From: Clostridia bacterium
GTDB taxonomy: Bacteria > Bacillota > Clostridia > Oscillospirales > CAG-272
Assembly: GCA_017483305.1 (NCBI GenBank)
Contig: JAFULC010000020.1
Span: 21,673-85,672, forward strand
Direction: 5' to 3'
Length of the DNA: 64,000 nt
How positions within the stretch are numbered: position 1 is the first letter of the stretch; each line of letters starts with the position of its first letter. This document shows positions 8,564 through 17,095 of the stretch, piece after piece. A program made the translations under genes and the position numbers. The notes under the pieces were generated by a model that made no database searches, had not been told where the DNA came from, and worked only from the letters and a program-made list of their open reading frames with translations.

Positions 8564-10021
8564 ATGTTTCAGACGTTAAAAAATGCTTGGAAGACCCAGG
8601 AGCTTAAGACTAAGCTTCTCTTCACATTGCTTATCGTTATCCTTTACCGTTTGGGCTCTTGCATTCCCGTTCCTTTTATTGACTCCGCTCAGATGGCGGG
8701 TGTCATCAACACAAGCTTCAGCTACGCTGTTCAGCTTGTAGCGGGTGATGCGTTCAGCACTGCAACCCTGTTTGCTCTCTCGGTATCTCCCTACATTACC
8801 GCTTCGATCATCATTCAGCTTCTTACCGTTGCTATCCCCGCTCTCGAGCGTCTCGCTAAAGAGGGTGATGAGGGTAAGAAGAAGATCAACATGATCACGA
8901 GAATCGTTACGATGGGTCTTTCTCTTATCACTGCGTTCGGTTACTCGACACTTCTCGTGTCCAACCAGGTAGTAACCTACATGCAGAACTACACCTACTC
9001 CTCCTCTAAGGGTTGGGTAGATGCAGCGGGCAAGGTTGTTAACATGAAGTTCTACGGTGTTACAAGCTCCGATCTCTTCTACTTCATCGTAATCGTTGCT
9101 TGCTACTGCGCAGGTGCGGCTCTCGTTATGTGGTTGGCTGAAAAGATCAATGATCACGGTATTGGTAACGGTATCTCCATCATCCTTTTCGCTAACATCG
9201 TTGCAAGAATTCCTACCACTATACTCAACCTTTACAGCATGATAGCTTCCGCTAAGGGCGCTTCCGCTATCATCATTGCGATCGTTTGGAGCGTTCTCGT
9301 TATAGCTCTCCTGCTTGGTCTTGTATATCTGGTTATCTGGTTCACAGAGTCCGAAAGAAGAATTCCCGTTCAGTATGCAAAGAAGGTTGTCGGTCGTAAG
9401 ATGTACGGCGGTCAGTCGTCTAATCTTCCCCTCAAGCTCAACATGGCAGGCGTTATGCCCGTTATCTTTGCTAACTCGATCGTTTCTATCCCCGGAACTC
9501 TCGCAACCATCTGGCCCAACGTAAATTGGATCAGCGGTCTTGCAAACAACTATTTCAACTACACAAAACCCCTTTACGTTTTGTTGTCCATTATCTTGTT
9601 GTTCGCTTTCGCTTACTTCTATATTATGATCTCCTTCAACCCTGTTGAAGTTGCTAACAATATCAGAAATAACGGCGGTGCGGTTCCCGGTATTCGTCCC
9701 GGCCGTCCCACAAGCGACTACATCAAGAAGATACTCAACCGTATCACCTTTATCGGCGCGGTATTCCTTTGTATCGTTTCCGAGATCCCGAAGGTTGTCG
9801 TTGCGATCTTCGAGACCATCAAAGAGGTTGCCTCCATTCAGAGCTCGACCGGCGTTGTTACTAACGCTATCGTTAAGTTCTACAATGCGGGAGCAAGCTC
9901 CTTCCTTACCGTTGCGTTTGCCGGAACCTCCGTGCTCATCGTAGTCGGCGTTATCCTTGAGACTGTTCGTCAGCTCGAGGCTCAGCTCACTATGCGCAAC
10001 TATAAGGGATTCCTTGATTGA
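8564..10021 (+). CDS. secY: preprotein translocase subunit SecY
   Basis: SecY is the channel of the Sec translocon in the inner membrane. The protein is 485 residues, longer than the usual 420-440, because of extra residues in the loop around 135-165 (Y-S-S-S-K-G-W-V-D-A-A-G-K) and near the C-terminus. Ten membrane helices are visible. The cytosolic loop I-P-V-Q-Y-A-K-K-V-V-G-R-K and G-G-Q-S-S-N-L-P-L-K are family marks. It lies between rplO and adk, as in most Firmicutes. Confidence 0.97.
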   Translation: MFQTLKNAWKTQELKTKLLFTLLIVILYRLGSCIPVPFIDSAQMAGVINTSFSYAVQLVAGDAFSTATLFALSVSPYITASIIIQLLTVAIPALERLAKEGDEGKKKINMITRIVTMGLSLITAFGYSTLLVSNQVVTYMQNYTYSSSKGWVDAAGKVVNMKFYGVTSSDLFYFIVIVACYCAGAALVMWLAEKINDHGIGNGISIILFANIVARIPTTILNLYSMIASAKGASAIIIAIVWSVLVIALLLGLVYLVIWFTESERRIPVQYAKKVVGRKMYGGQSSNLPLKLNMAGVMPVIFANSIVSIPGTLATIWPNVNWISGLANNYFNYTKPLYVLLSIILLFAFAYFYIMISFNPVEVANNIRNNGGAVPGIRPGRPTSDYIKKILNRITFIGAVFLCIVSEIPKVVVAIFETIKEVASIQSSTGVVTNAIVKFYNAGASSFLTVAFAGTSVLIVVGVILETVRQLEAQLTMRNYKGFLD

Positions 10022-10054
10022 TAATTACCAATTGATTAAAACGGAGATTAATCT

Positions 10055-10693
10055 ATGAAATTAATTTTATTGGGTGCTCCCGGTGCGGGCAAAGGTACAC
10101 AGTCCGCAAAGATTTCCGAGAAGTATGACATTCCCGCTATTGCGACCGGAGATATTCTTCGCGGCGCGATCAAGGAGGGAACCGAGCTTGGCATGACTGC
10201 CAAGGGTTATATGGACGCCGGAAAGCTTGTTCCTGACGAAATAGTCGTTGGTATCATTAAGGATTATCTTTCGACTGAGGCCTGCAAAAACGGCTTCATT
10301 CTCGACGGTTTCCCCCGCTCGATCCCTCAGGCAGAGGCGCTTGACGCTATGGGCGTTAAGATCGACGTTGTTCTCTCCATTGAGGTCCCCGATGACAAGA
10401 TCATCGCGAGAATGAGCGGACGCAGAGTTTGCCACTGCGGCGCTTCTTACCACGTTGACTACATTCCTCCGAAGGTAGAAGGCGTTTGTGATAAGTGCGG
10501 CGACAAGCTTTACGTCAGAGATGACGACTGCGCTGAAACCGTTGCTAACAGACTCAAAACCTTCCACGCGCAGACCGAGCCTCTTAAGACTTTCTACGAG
10601 GCTAAGGGTATTCTGGCAACCGTCGAGGGTCAGGAGGAGGTCGCTGATACGACCGCTCTCGTCTTCGCCGCTCTTGACAGAGTAAACGCGTAA
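10055..10693 (+). CDS. adk: adenylate kinase, LID-cysteine type
   Basis: The enzyme converts ATP + AMP to 2 ADP in the cytosol. The protein is 212 residues. The P-loop G-A-P-G-A-G-K-G-T-Q is at residues 7-16, and D-G-F-P-R and the LID domain follow. The LID has four cysteines (V-C-H-C-G and V-C-D-K-C-G), a zinc-type LID; the first pair is C-x-C instead of the usual C-x-x-C. It follows secY and precedes map in the standard order. Confidence 0.96.
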   Translation: MKLILLGAPGAGKGTQSAKISEKYDIPAIATGDILRGAIKEGTELGMTAKGYMDAGKLVPDEIVVGIIKDYLSTEACKNGFILDGFPRSIPQAEALDAMGVKIDVVLSIEVPDDKIIARMSGRRVCHCGASYHVDYIPPKVEGVCDKCGDKLYVRDDDCAETVANRLKTFHAQTEPLKTFYEAKGILATVEGQEEVADTTALVFAALDRVNA

Positions 10694-10712
10694 GAAAAAC
10701 CGAGGTTCACGG

Positions 10713-11474
10713 ATGATACAGTTAAAAAATCCGCTTCAGATCAAAGAAATGAGAGAAGCCGGAAGAATTACAGGCGAGGCGCTCCTTGTGGCTCGCGAAC
10801 ACATCCGCGAGGGCATTAGCACCTACGAGCTTGACTCGATCATAAGAAATTATATCGAAAAGCAGGGTGCTAAGCCTTCCTTCCTCGGATATCACGGCTT
10901 CCCCGGAAGCGCTTGTATAAGCATAAACGACGAGGTCATTCACGGCATTCCTTCAAAGAAGACGATTCTTCGTGAGGGAGACATAGTGAAGGTCGACGTA
11001 GGTGCGTTCTACAAGGGCTATCACGGAGATGCTGCAAGAACGATTCCCGTAGGCAAGGTCAGTGCCGAGGCGGAAAAGCTTATCAAGGTAACGAGAGACA
11101 GCTTCTTTGCCGGCATCTCGAAGCTTCAGGTCGGAAACAGACTCGGTGACGTCGGTCACGCGATCGACGCTTTGGTAGTCGCTAACGGTTTTTCTACCGT
11201 TAAGAGATATATCGGTCACGGAGTCGGACGTGAGCTTCACGAATCTCCCGACGTTCCGAACTACGGAACAGAGGGCAGAGGTACAAGACTTTGCGCAGGC
11301 ATGACTCTTGCAATCGAGCCTATGGTTAACGTAGGCGTCGAGGGAGTCAGGGAAATGAGCGACGGTTGGACGGTCAAGACCGCCGACGGTAAGCTCTCTG
11401 CCCATTACGAAAATACGGTTGCTCTTACGAGCGACGGCGTGATCGTAATGACACAGATAGAATCGGATTTTTGA
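10713..11474 (+). CDS. map: methionine aminopeptidase, type I
   Basis: It removes the N-terminal methionine from nascent proteins using two metal ions. The protein is 253 residues with the pita-bread fold. Metal ligands can be seen: D in V-D-V-G-A, D in H-G-D-A-A-R-T, H in Y-I-G-H-G-V-G-R, E in A-I-E-P-M, and E in Y-E-N-T-V-A. It has a weak ribosome binding site (CCGAGG). It ends with TGA, so TGA is a genuine stop codon in this organism. Confidence 0.96.
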   Translation: MIQLKNPLQIKEMREAGRITGEALLVAREHIREGISTYELDSIIRNYIEKQGAKPSFLGYHGFPGSACISINDEVIHGIPSKKTILREGDIVKVDVGAFYKGYHGDAARTIPVGKVSAEAEKLIKVTRDSFFAGISKLQVGNRLGDVGHAIDALVVANGFSTVKRYIGHGVGRELHESPDVPNYGTEGRGTRLCAGMTLAIEPMVNVGVEGVREMSDGWTVKTADGKLSAHYENTVALTSDGVIVMTQIESDF

Positions 11475-11519
11475 GTTTAAGATTCCAGTCAAATATTAGA
11501 ATCAGTTAGGAGAAGGAAT

Positions 11520-11738
11520 ATGTCGAAGGACGACGTTATTGAATTTGAAGGTACGGTGATCGAGGCTCTGCCCAACACCAACTTCAAGGTCCAGCTCCCC
11601 AATGGGCACATCGTTACTGCTCATCTCTCGGGTAAGCTGAGACAAAACTATATCAGAATTTTGGTCGGCGATCACGTAACCGTTGAAGTTTCGGTTTACG
11701 ACCTCACTAAAGGCCGAATCACGTGGCGCTCCAAATAA
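11520..11738 (+). CDS. infA: translation initiation factor IF-1
   Basis: IF-1 blocks the A-site during initiation. The protein is 72 residues, a single OB fold, with [11 protein letters not shown] and the end [11 protein letters not shown] typical for IF-1. AGGAGAAGG lies just before the ATG. Between map and rpmJ as in most Clostridia. Confidence 0.97.
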   Translation: MSKDDVIEFEGTVIEALPNTNFKVQLPNGHIVTAHLSGKLRQNYIRILVGDHVTVEVSVYDLTKGRITWRSK

Positions 11739-11790
11739 TTTATAAAAAGATTTTACTAAAAATACTCTAAAGAAAGGTTGGTTTACAAAA

Positions 11791-11904
11791 ATGAAGGTTA
11801 AACCGTCCGTTAAGAAGATCTGCGAGAAATGCAAGATCATTAAGAGAAAAGGTAAAGTCATGGTTATCTGCGAAAACCCCAAGCACAAGCAGAAGCAGGG
11901 TTGA
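11791..11904 (+). CDS. rpmJ: 50S ribosomal protein L36
   Basis: L36 is the smallest 50S protein. The protein is 37 residues: [15 protein letters not shown] and [11 protein letters not shown], with three cysteines and a histidine forming the zinc site. AAAGG lies before the ATG. It ends in TGA. Confidence 0.96.
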   Translation: MKVKPSVKKICEKCKIIKRKGKVMVICENPKHKQKQG

Positions 11905-11956
11905 TCGAGATACTTGACTTTGATCCAACTCAATCTAAACAGAGAGGTAATACAGA

Positions 11957-12325
11957 ATGGCACGTATAGCAGGTGTTGATATTCCCAATAACAAGCGCGT
12001 TGAGATCGCTCTTACCTACATCTACGGTATCGGTCGCAAGAGTGCTAACGATATCCTTGCAAAGACCGGTATCAATCCTGATACCAGAGCAAAGGATCTT
12101 ACTGAGGAAGAAGTAGCTAAGCTCCGTGATGAGATCGAAAACTCTTACACTGTTGAAGGTGACCTCCGTAGAGAAGTTGCTCTTAACATCAAGAGAATGG
12201 TAGAGGTTAACTGCTACCGCGGTATCAGACACAGAAAAGGTCTTCCCGTAAGAGGTCAGAGAACTAAGACCAACGCGAGAACAAGAAAAGGTCCCGCAAA
12301 GACCATCGCTAACAAGAAGAAATAA
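11957..12325 (+). CDS. rpsM: 30S ribosomal protein S13
   Basis: S13 is in the 30S head, contacts P-site tRNA and forms bridges to the 50S. The protein is 122 residues with [14 protein letters not shown] at the start, a helix-hairpin-helix core, and the basic tail [11 protein letters not shown]. An AGAGG site precedes the ATG. First ribosomal protein gene of the alpha-operon part after rpmJ. Confidence 0.97.
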   Translation: MARIAGVDIPNNKRVEIALTYIYGIGRKSANDILAKTGINPDTRAKDLTEEEVAKLRDEIENSYTVEGDLRREVALNIKRMVEVNCYRGIRHRKGLPVRGQRTKTNARTRKGPAKTIANKKK

Positions 12326-12339
12326 AGGAGTGGCATAAA

Positions 12340-12735
12340 ATGGCAAAGGTAACTAAAAAAGTCGTTAAAAAACGCCGCGAAAAAAAGAATATTGAAAAGG
12401 GCGCTGTTCACATTCAGGCTACTTTCAATAACACGATCGTAACTATTACTGACGTTTACGGAAATGCAATTTCGTGGGCTTCTGCCGGCGAGCTTGGCTT
12501 CAAGGGCTCCAGAAAGAGCACTCCCTTCGCTGCTCAGTCCGCTTCCGAAACTGCTGCTAAGGCTGCTGTTGAGCACGGCCTTAAGTCTGTTGAAGTTTAC
12601 GTTAAGGGCCCCGGTTCGGGACGTGAATCCGCGATCCGTGCTCTCGAGACCGCTGGTCTTCAGATCACACTCATCAAGGACGTTACTCCCATCCCCCACA
12701 ACGGATGCAGACCGCCTAAGCGCAGACGCGTATAA
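12340..12735 (+). CDS. rpsK: 30S ribosomal protein S11
   Basis: S11 lies on the 30S platform near the mRNA exit. The protein is 131 residues with a lysine-rich start, the [14 protein letters not shown] core and the end [19 protein letters not shown] precedes the ATG. Standard order. Confidence 0.97.
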   Translation: MAKVTKKVVKKRREKKNIEKGAVHIQATFNNTIVTITDVYGNAISWASAGELGFKGSRKSTPFAAQSASETAAKAAVEHGLKSVEVYVKGPGSGRESAIRALETAGLQITLIKDVTPIPHNGCRPPKRRRV

Positions 12736-12755
12736 TTTTACAGGAGGTATTAGTC

Positions 12756-13382
12756 ATGGCAAGATATACAGGTCCCGCATGTAAGCTCTGCCGCAGAGAA
12801 GGCAAAAAGCTTTATCTTAAGGGTGAGAGATGCACTAGCGGTAAGTGCGCACTCGAGCGCAGAAACACAGCTCCCGGCCAGCACGGTGCAGCTAAGAAGA
12901 AGATGGGTGAGTACGGTATCCAGCTTCGTGAAAAGCAGTCTACCAGAAGATACTACGGTGTTCTTGAAAAGCAGTTCAAGAACTACTACGAGGAAGCAGC
13001 TCGCAAAGAGGGTATGACCGGTGAGAACCTTCTCATCCTTCTCGAGAGACGTCTCGATAACACCGTTTACAGAATGGGTCTCGCTGAGTCTCACAAGGAA
13101 GCTCGTCAGCTCGTTCTCCACGCTCACTTCACACTCAACGGCAAGAAGGTCAACATTCCTTCTATCCTTGTAAAGCCCGGCGACGTTATTTCCGTTAAGG
13201 AAGCAAGCCGCGACTCTGCAAAGTTCAAGGCTCTTGCTGAGGCTCTTGAGAGCAAGACTGCTCCTAAGTGGCTTGACGTTGACAAGACGAATCTTACGGC
13301 TAAGGTCGTTTCCTTCCCCGCAAGAGACGATATCGATTACGATTTCAACGAGCAGCTTATCGTCGAGCTCTACTCCAAGTAA
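12756..13382 (+). CDS. rpsD: 30S ribosomal protein S4, zinc-binding form
   Basis: S4 nucleates 30S assembly and, in E. coli, represses its own operon. The protein is 208 residues. The N-terminus has four cysteines (C-K-L-C, C-T-S-G-K-C), the zinc form. The S4 RNA-binding domain is at about residues 94-155. After the stop lies a 106-nt spacer with an AATACCGCA/TGCGGTATT hairpin at 13381-13413, before rpoA. Confidence 0.97.
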   Translation: MARYTGPACKLCRREGKKLYLKGERCTSGKCALERRNTAPGQHGAAKKKMGEYGIQLREKQSTRRYYGVLEKQFKNYYEEAARKEGMTGENLLILLERRLDNTVYRMGLAESHKEARQLVLHAHFTLNGKKVNIPSILVKPGDVISVKEASRDSAKFKALAEALESKTAPKWLDVDKTNLTAKVVSFPARDDIDYDFNEQLIVELYSK

Positions 13383-13488
13383 TACCGCATAAAAATCGGA
13401 ATTGTGCGGTATTGCTTGCCGCGAGTGTCCGTTTCCCCAAAGCAACAAGCATGCTTTATTAAAATTTTTATAGGAGGTTTTATTTGGA

Positions 13489-14463
13489 ATGATTGAGATA
13501 GAGAAGCCCAATATTACTACCGCTGAAATGAGCGAAGACGGTTCGTTTGGAACCTTCGTCGTTGAGCCCCTTGAAAGAGGCTTTGGCACGACCCTCGGAA
13601 ACTCTCTTCGCAGAGTTCTCCTCAGCTCGCTGCCCGGAGTTGCGGTAACAAATATTAAGATCGACGGAGTTCTTCACGAGTTTTCCACTATCCCCGGAGT
13701 TACTGAGGACGTTACAGAGATCGTTCTGAACGTTAAGGGTATCACCGCTAAGCTTCATTGCACCGGTCCCAAGACCGTTTTCATCGACGTTGTCGGTGAG
13801 CATGATGTTACCGCAGGCGATATCATGCAGGACTCGGATATTGAAATCCTCAACCCCGAACACCATATCGCTACCGTTGCTGAGAACGAGAGATTCTACA
13901 TGGAGCTTACGTTCAATTGCGACAGAGGTTACGTTTCTCAGGAGCGCAACAAGCAGATCTATAACGATATGATGGGCGGAAATTCCGCTATGCCGATCAA
14001 CACCATTTACACAGACTCGATCTACACGCCTGTGTACAAGGTAAATTACACTGTTGAAAGCACCCGTTCCGGTAGCAACACAGACCTTGACAAGCTTACG
14101 CTTGAGGTACTTACCGACGGTACTATTTCAGCTAAAGAAGCGGTTTCCCTCGGAGCCAAGATTCTCAATGAGCATCTCAACTTGTTTGTAGATCTTTCGG
14201 ATGATGCAAAGAAGACAGAGATTATGGTTGAGAGAGAAGAGACCATCAAGGAGAAAGTCCTTGAGATGACCATTGAGGAACTTGACATGTCTGTTCGTAG
14301 CTTCAATTGCTTGAAGAGAGCAGGCATTGATACAGTTGAAGATCTTACAAATCGCACCGAAGAGGATATGATCAAGGTCAGAAACCTTGGTAAGAAGTCG
14401 CTTGACGAAGTTATTCAGAAGCTCCACTCGCTTGGTCTTGACCTTAAGCGCGAAGAGGAGTAA
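13489..14463 (+). CDS. rpoA: DNA-directed RNA polymerase subunit alpha
   Basis: The alpha dimer scaffolds RNA polymerase assembly. The protein is 324 residues: the N-terminal domain ([16 protein letters not shown]) covers about residues 1-230, and the C-terminal domain ([13 protein letters not shown] to the end) contacts UP elements and activators. AGGAGG at 13472-13477 lies 11 nt before the ATG. Normal length and place. Confidence 0.97.
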   Translation: MIEIEKPNITTAEMSEDGSFGTFVVEPLERGFGTTLGNSLRRVLLSSLPGVAVTNIKIDGVLHEFSTIPGVTEDVTEIVLNVKGITAKLHCTGPKTVFIDVVGEHDVTAGDIMQDSDIEILNPEHHIATVAENERFYMELTFNCDRGYVSQERNKQIYNDMMGGNSAMPINTIYTDSIYTPVYKVNYTVESTRSGSNTDLDKLTLEVLTDGTISAKEAVSLGAKILNEHLNLFVDLSDDAKKTEIMVEREETIKEKVLEMTIEELDMSVRSFNCLKRAGIDTVEDLTNRTEEDMIKVRNLGKKSLDEVIQKLHSLGLDLKREEE

Positions 14464-14501
14464 GAAATTTAGATTAATTAAGCAGAAGGAGGGAATTACA
14501 A

Positions 14502-14864
14502 ATGCCCGGAACCAGAAAACTTGGCAGACCTACCGCGCACAGAAAAGCTATGCTTCGCGGAATGGTTACCCTGCTGCTTGAGAACGGACAGGTTGAGACC
14601 ACTCTCACCAGAGCTAAAGAGGTTCGTTCCATCGCAGAAAAAATGATTACACTTGGCAAGAAGAATACACTTGCTAGCCGTAGAGCTGCTCTTGCATACA
14701 TCACTAAGGAAGACGTTGTAACAAAGCTGTTCAGCGAGATCGCTCCTAAGTATGCAGAAAGACAGGGCGGTTATACTCAGATATTCAAGATCGGCGCTCG
14801 CCGCGGTGACGCTGCTGAAATGGCTATCGTTCGTCTTATCGACGAGGATGCTAAGGCAGAGTAA
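14502..14864 (+). CDS. rplQ: 50S ribosomal protein L17
   Basis: L17 is near the tunnel exit. The protein is 120 residues with [15 protein letters not shown] near the N-terminus. AAGGAGGG lies before the ATG. It ends the superoperon, and a stem-loop follows at 14883-14915. Confidence 0.97.
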   Translation: MPGTRKLGRPTAHRKAMLRGMVTLLLENGQVETTLTRAKEVRSIAEKMITLGKKNTLASRRAALAYITKEDVVTKLFSEIAPKYAERQGGYTQIFKIGARRGDAAEMAIVRLIDEDAKAE

Positions 14865-14882
14865 TCTGAATATATGATTTTG

Positions 14883-14920
14883 GGGGAGAGCTATCTTTGA
14901 TGAGAGGCTCTCCCCTTGTT
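14883..14920 (+). terminator. stem-loop after rplQ
   Basis: GGGGAGAGC (14883-14891) pairs perfectly with GCTCTCCCC (14907-14915), followed by TTGTT. The T tract is weak, so termination may be partial. It is the only candidate end for the superoperon. Confidence 0.6.
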
Positions 14921-14948
14921 CCAATTTTAAGGAGTCGATCGGAAGGAA

Positions 14949-15008
14949 TGGGCGAAGGTCATTTCTGTCTGATAGCAAGATAAGCCGCAAGGCAGAGTGG
15001 GGATTATT
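14949..15008 (+). promoter_or_regulatory. possible short copy of the groEL/MocA leader motif
   Basis: The sequence upstream of the DUF2752 gene contains GGCGAAGGTCATTTCT and TCTGATAGCAAG, then GCCGC-AA-GGCAG and GGGGATTATTATG. This parallels, in the same order, the first and last blocks of the leaders at 20560-20680 and 57425-57548 (compare GCGAAAGCTGCTTCCATCTGATAG and GCCGC-TTTT-GGCGGC). The middle hairpin is missing. The similarity is suggestive only. Confidence 0.35.
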
Positions 15009-15452
15009 ATGGAGAAAAACAGAAAAAGGCTGATTGGACAATTTTTTCTGATGAACGCGGCGTTTGTTGCAATTGCCGTGGCTTTTGTGCTGATCGCGCT
15101 TTTGAAGCAAAGGGTCTATTTGCCGATTTTTGAGTGTGTCTCTTATAAATTTTTTCATTTATACTGCCCCTTGTGCGGCGGTACTCGCGCGATATTTTCT
15201 TTGCTTGGATTTGACTTGATCTCCGCGTTTAAATACAATCCCTTTTTGTTTTATCTCGCGTTTGCGGTCATTGTATACGACGTAAAGGCGTGTATTGGCG
15301 TTTTCAAGGGAAAGATTGATGCTTTTTTTGTGCCAAAGTGGCTTGTTTGGGTCACTTCGGTGCTGTTTGTGGTGTTTTTTGTCGGTCGGAACCTTATTAT
15401 GATCGTTTGGGGGATCGACCCGATAGGCGATCTTGTTGGCTATTGGAGATAG
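15009..15452 (+). CDS. DUF2752-family membrane protein
   Basis: A small protein of 147 residues with about three membrane helices and the motif C-P-L-C-G-G-T-R-A, which defines the DUF2752 family. The function of the family is unknown. I start at the ATG at 15009, with GGGG just upstream; a GTG at 14997 would add four residues. It ends with TAG, showing that TAG is a real stop in this organism. It stands alone between the ribosomal superoperon and the PHP gene. Confidence 0.75.
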   Translation: MEKNRKRLIGQFFLMNAAFVAIAVAFVLIALLKQRVYLPIFECVSYKFFHLYCPLCGGTRAIFSLLGFDLISAFKYNPFLFYLAFAVIVYDVKACIGVFKGKIDAFFVPKWLVWVTSVLFVVFFVGRNLIMIVWGIDPIGDLVGYWR

Positions 15453-15466
15453 CTTTAAAACAGCTT

Positions 15467-15505
15467 GTCCGTGAGTTTTTTTACTCGGGATGAGCCGTTT
15501 TTTGT
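15467..15505 (+). terminator. possible terminator after DUF2752 gene
   Basis: CCGTGAGT and ACTCGGG form an imperfect stem, with a T-rich stretch (GTTTTTTGTTTTT) some bases downstream. Weak evidence. Confidence 0.35.
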
Positions 15506-15576
15506 TTTTGTGCAAATTGCTTATTTTGATAAAAAATCGGATTGGATTTTTCTTCGCTCGCTTCGGCAAAAAAGAG

Positions 15577-15605
15577 TTGACAAACCACCGAAAAAGTGAT
15601 ATCCT
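15577..15605 (+). promoter_or_regulatory. sigma-A type promoter for the PHP gene
   Basis: TTGACA (15577-15582), 17-bp spacer, TATCCT (15600-15605). A GAGCGTGGCTC hairpin lies in the leader before the ATG at 15661. Confidence 0.65.
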
Positions 15606-15660
15606 ATAAAGGTAGACAGAGCGTGGCTCTGAAATTTCACTTTGAATCGGAGAAGACTTT

Positions 15661-17016
15661 ATGAAGCAGGAATTTTACGATTACGACGTGTATCCGAAGG
15701 TCTTTTTAGGAGATCGGGAAACCACCGTGACGGTGCAGCCCTTGGGAGTTAACTCCGAATTTGTCAAGGATAAGCAGTATACGGTTCAAATATACAAGGT
15801 CAATCAGTCCAACCCAAATATGTATCCTGAAAGAAGCGGACGCTCGGTATTGTCAGTCGCGCCCGATGTGGACGGTTGCATTCGTGCGAGTGCTTATTTT
15901 GAGGGCGAGGGTGAGTATTGCATAAATATTTGCGACGGTGAGAGATGGGTGGTGTCCTTGTCGGTCTACTGCCTGCACGAAGATATGGCGGGTCGTATTC
16001 CGCTCAGGGGCGATCTGCATTTGCACACCTGCCGATCCGACGGACACGACGATCCCGTCAACGTGATCGCAAGCTACCGCGGATACGGATACGATTTTAC
16101 CGTTATTTCCGATCATTCCCGCTATTATCCCTCGCTTGAGGCTATCCGCAGACACGGAGACGTGAGCGATCTTGTGATAATTCCCGGCGAGGAGGTGCAT
16201 TTGCCCTTTAACGACGTGCATTACGTCAATTTTGGCGGAACGTACAGTATTAACGCCTTGGTTGCAGGAAACCCTAATGAAGAAAAGGCGGGGGACGATA
16301 TTTCATGGCGCAGTCTTGACGGAAACGCGCCCGATCCGATGTCCTATGACGAATTTAAGTCGATCATTTACGAGCGCGCCGAGAAGGTGCCGCTTGAGCA
16401 CGAAAGCGAGCGGCTCAGCTACGCCGTGCTTGAATGGATATACGGACATATGCAGAAGAACGGCGGACTCGGAATTTTCCCACATCCCTATTGGCTTTGT
16501 CCGCTTATGCAGCTTCCCGAGGAATATACCGAATTTATATACAAAAACAAGCCGTTTGACGCGTTTGAGGTCTTGGGCGGAGAGAATTATTTTGCTCACA
16601 ACGGATTTCAGACCGCGCTTTACTACGAAATGAGACGGCAGGGCTACGATTACCCCGTGGTGGGCGCTACCGACAGTCACAATTGTGCTGCCGAGCACAA
16701 TCGAAACGCTCTTATCTGCTCGACTATCGTTTTTGCGAAAGAAAACGAGCGCGAGAGTCTGATAGATGCGATCAAGAATAAATATTCGGTTGCGGTCGAT
16801 ACGATAAGCACAGAGTACCGTCTGGTCGGAGATTTCCGCTGGATACGCTACGGTTGCTTTTTGATGGAAAATTATTTCCCGATACACGATGAGGCTTGTC
16901 GCGCCGAGGGGTATTACCTGCGCCGCTATTTTGCGGGCGATGAGCGCGCGGCAGAGGTGCTTCGCGCAATGAAGGGGCAGATCGCCGAGATGCAGAAAAA
17001 ATATTTTGCCTTGTAA
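15661..17016 (+). CDS. PHP-domain metal-dependent phosphoesterase-like protein
   Basis: A protein of 451 residues. The N-terminal 115 residues look like a beta-rich domain. The PHP domain follows with D-L-H-L-H-T, D-H-S, G-E-E-V-H, H-P-Y-W and G-A-T-D-S-H-N, a full set of metal-binding residues. No signal peptide, so probably cytosolic. PHP proteins hydrolyse phosphoesters such as histidinol phosphate or nucleotide-type substrates; the substrate here cannot be named. It has its own promoter and is a single-gene unit. Confidence 0.75.
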   Translation: MKQEFYDYDVYPKVFLGDRETTVTVQPLGVNSEFVKDKQYTVQIYKVNQSNPNMYPERSGRSVLSVAPDVDGCIRASAYFEGEGEYCINICDGERWVVSLSVYCLHEDMAGRIPLRGDLHLHTCRSDGHDDPVNVIASYRGYGYDFTVISDHSRYYPSLEAIRRHGDVSDLVIIPGEEVHLPFNDVHYVNFGGTYSINALVAGNPNEEKAGDDISWRSLDGNAPDPMSYDEFKSIIYERAEKVPLEHESERLSYAVLEWIYGHMQKNGGLGIFPHPYWLCPLMQLPEEYTEFIYKNKPFDAFEVLGGENYFAHNGFQTALYYEMRRQGYDYPVVGATDSHNCAAEHNRNALICSTIVFAKENERESLIDAIKNKYSVAVDTISTEYRLVGDFRWIRYGCFLMENYFPIHDEACRAEGYYLRRYFAGDERAAEVLRAMKGQIAEMQKKYFAL

Positions 17017-17095
17017 GAATTTGATAGCTTGCGAATGAGTGATCCGACGCTCGCAAGGTTAAGTCAGGATCAAAAAACGCAAAGGAGGAAAAGAG

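Noticed and set aside
17017-17095. M-box riboswitch before mgtE
   Set aside because: The space is only 79 nt and lacks the M-box core; the full aptamer would need about twice that.
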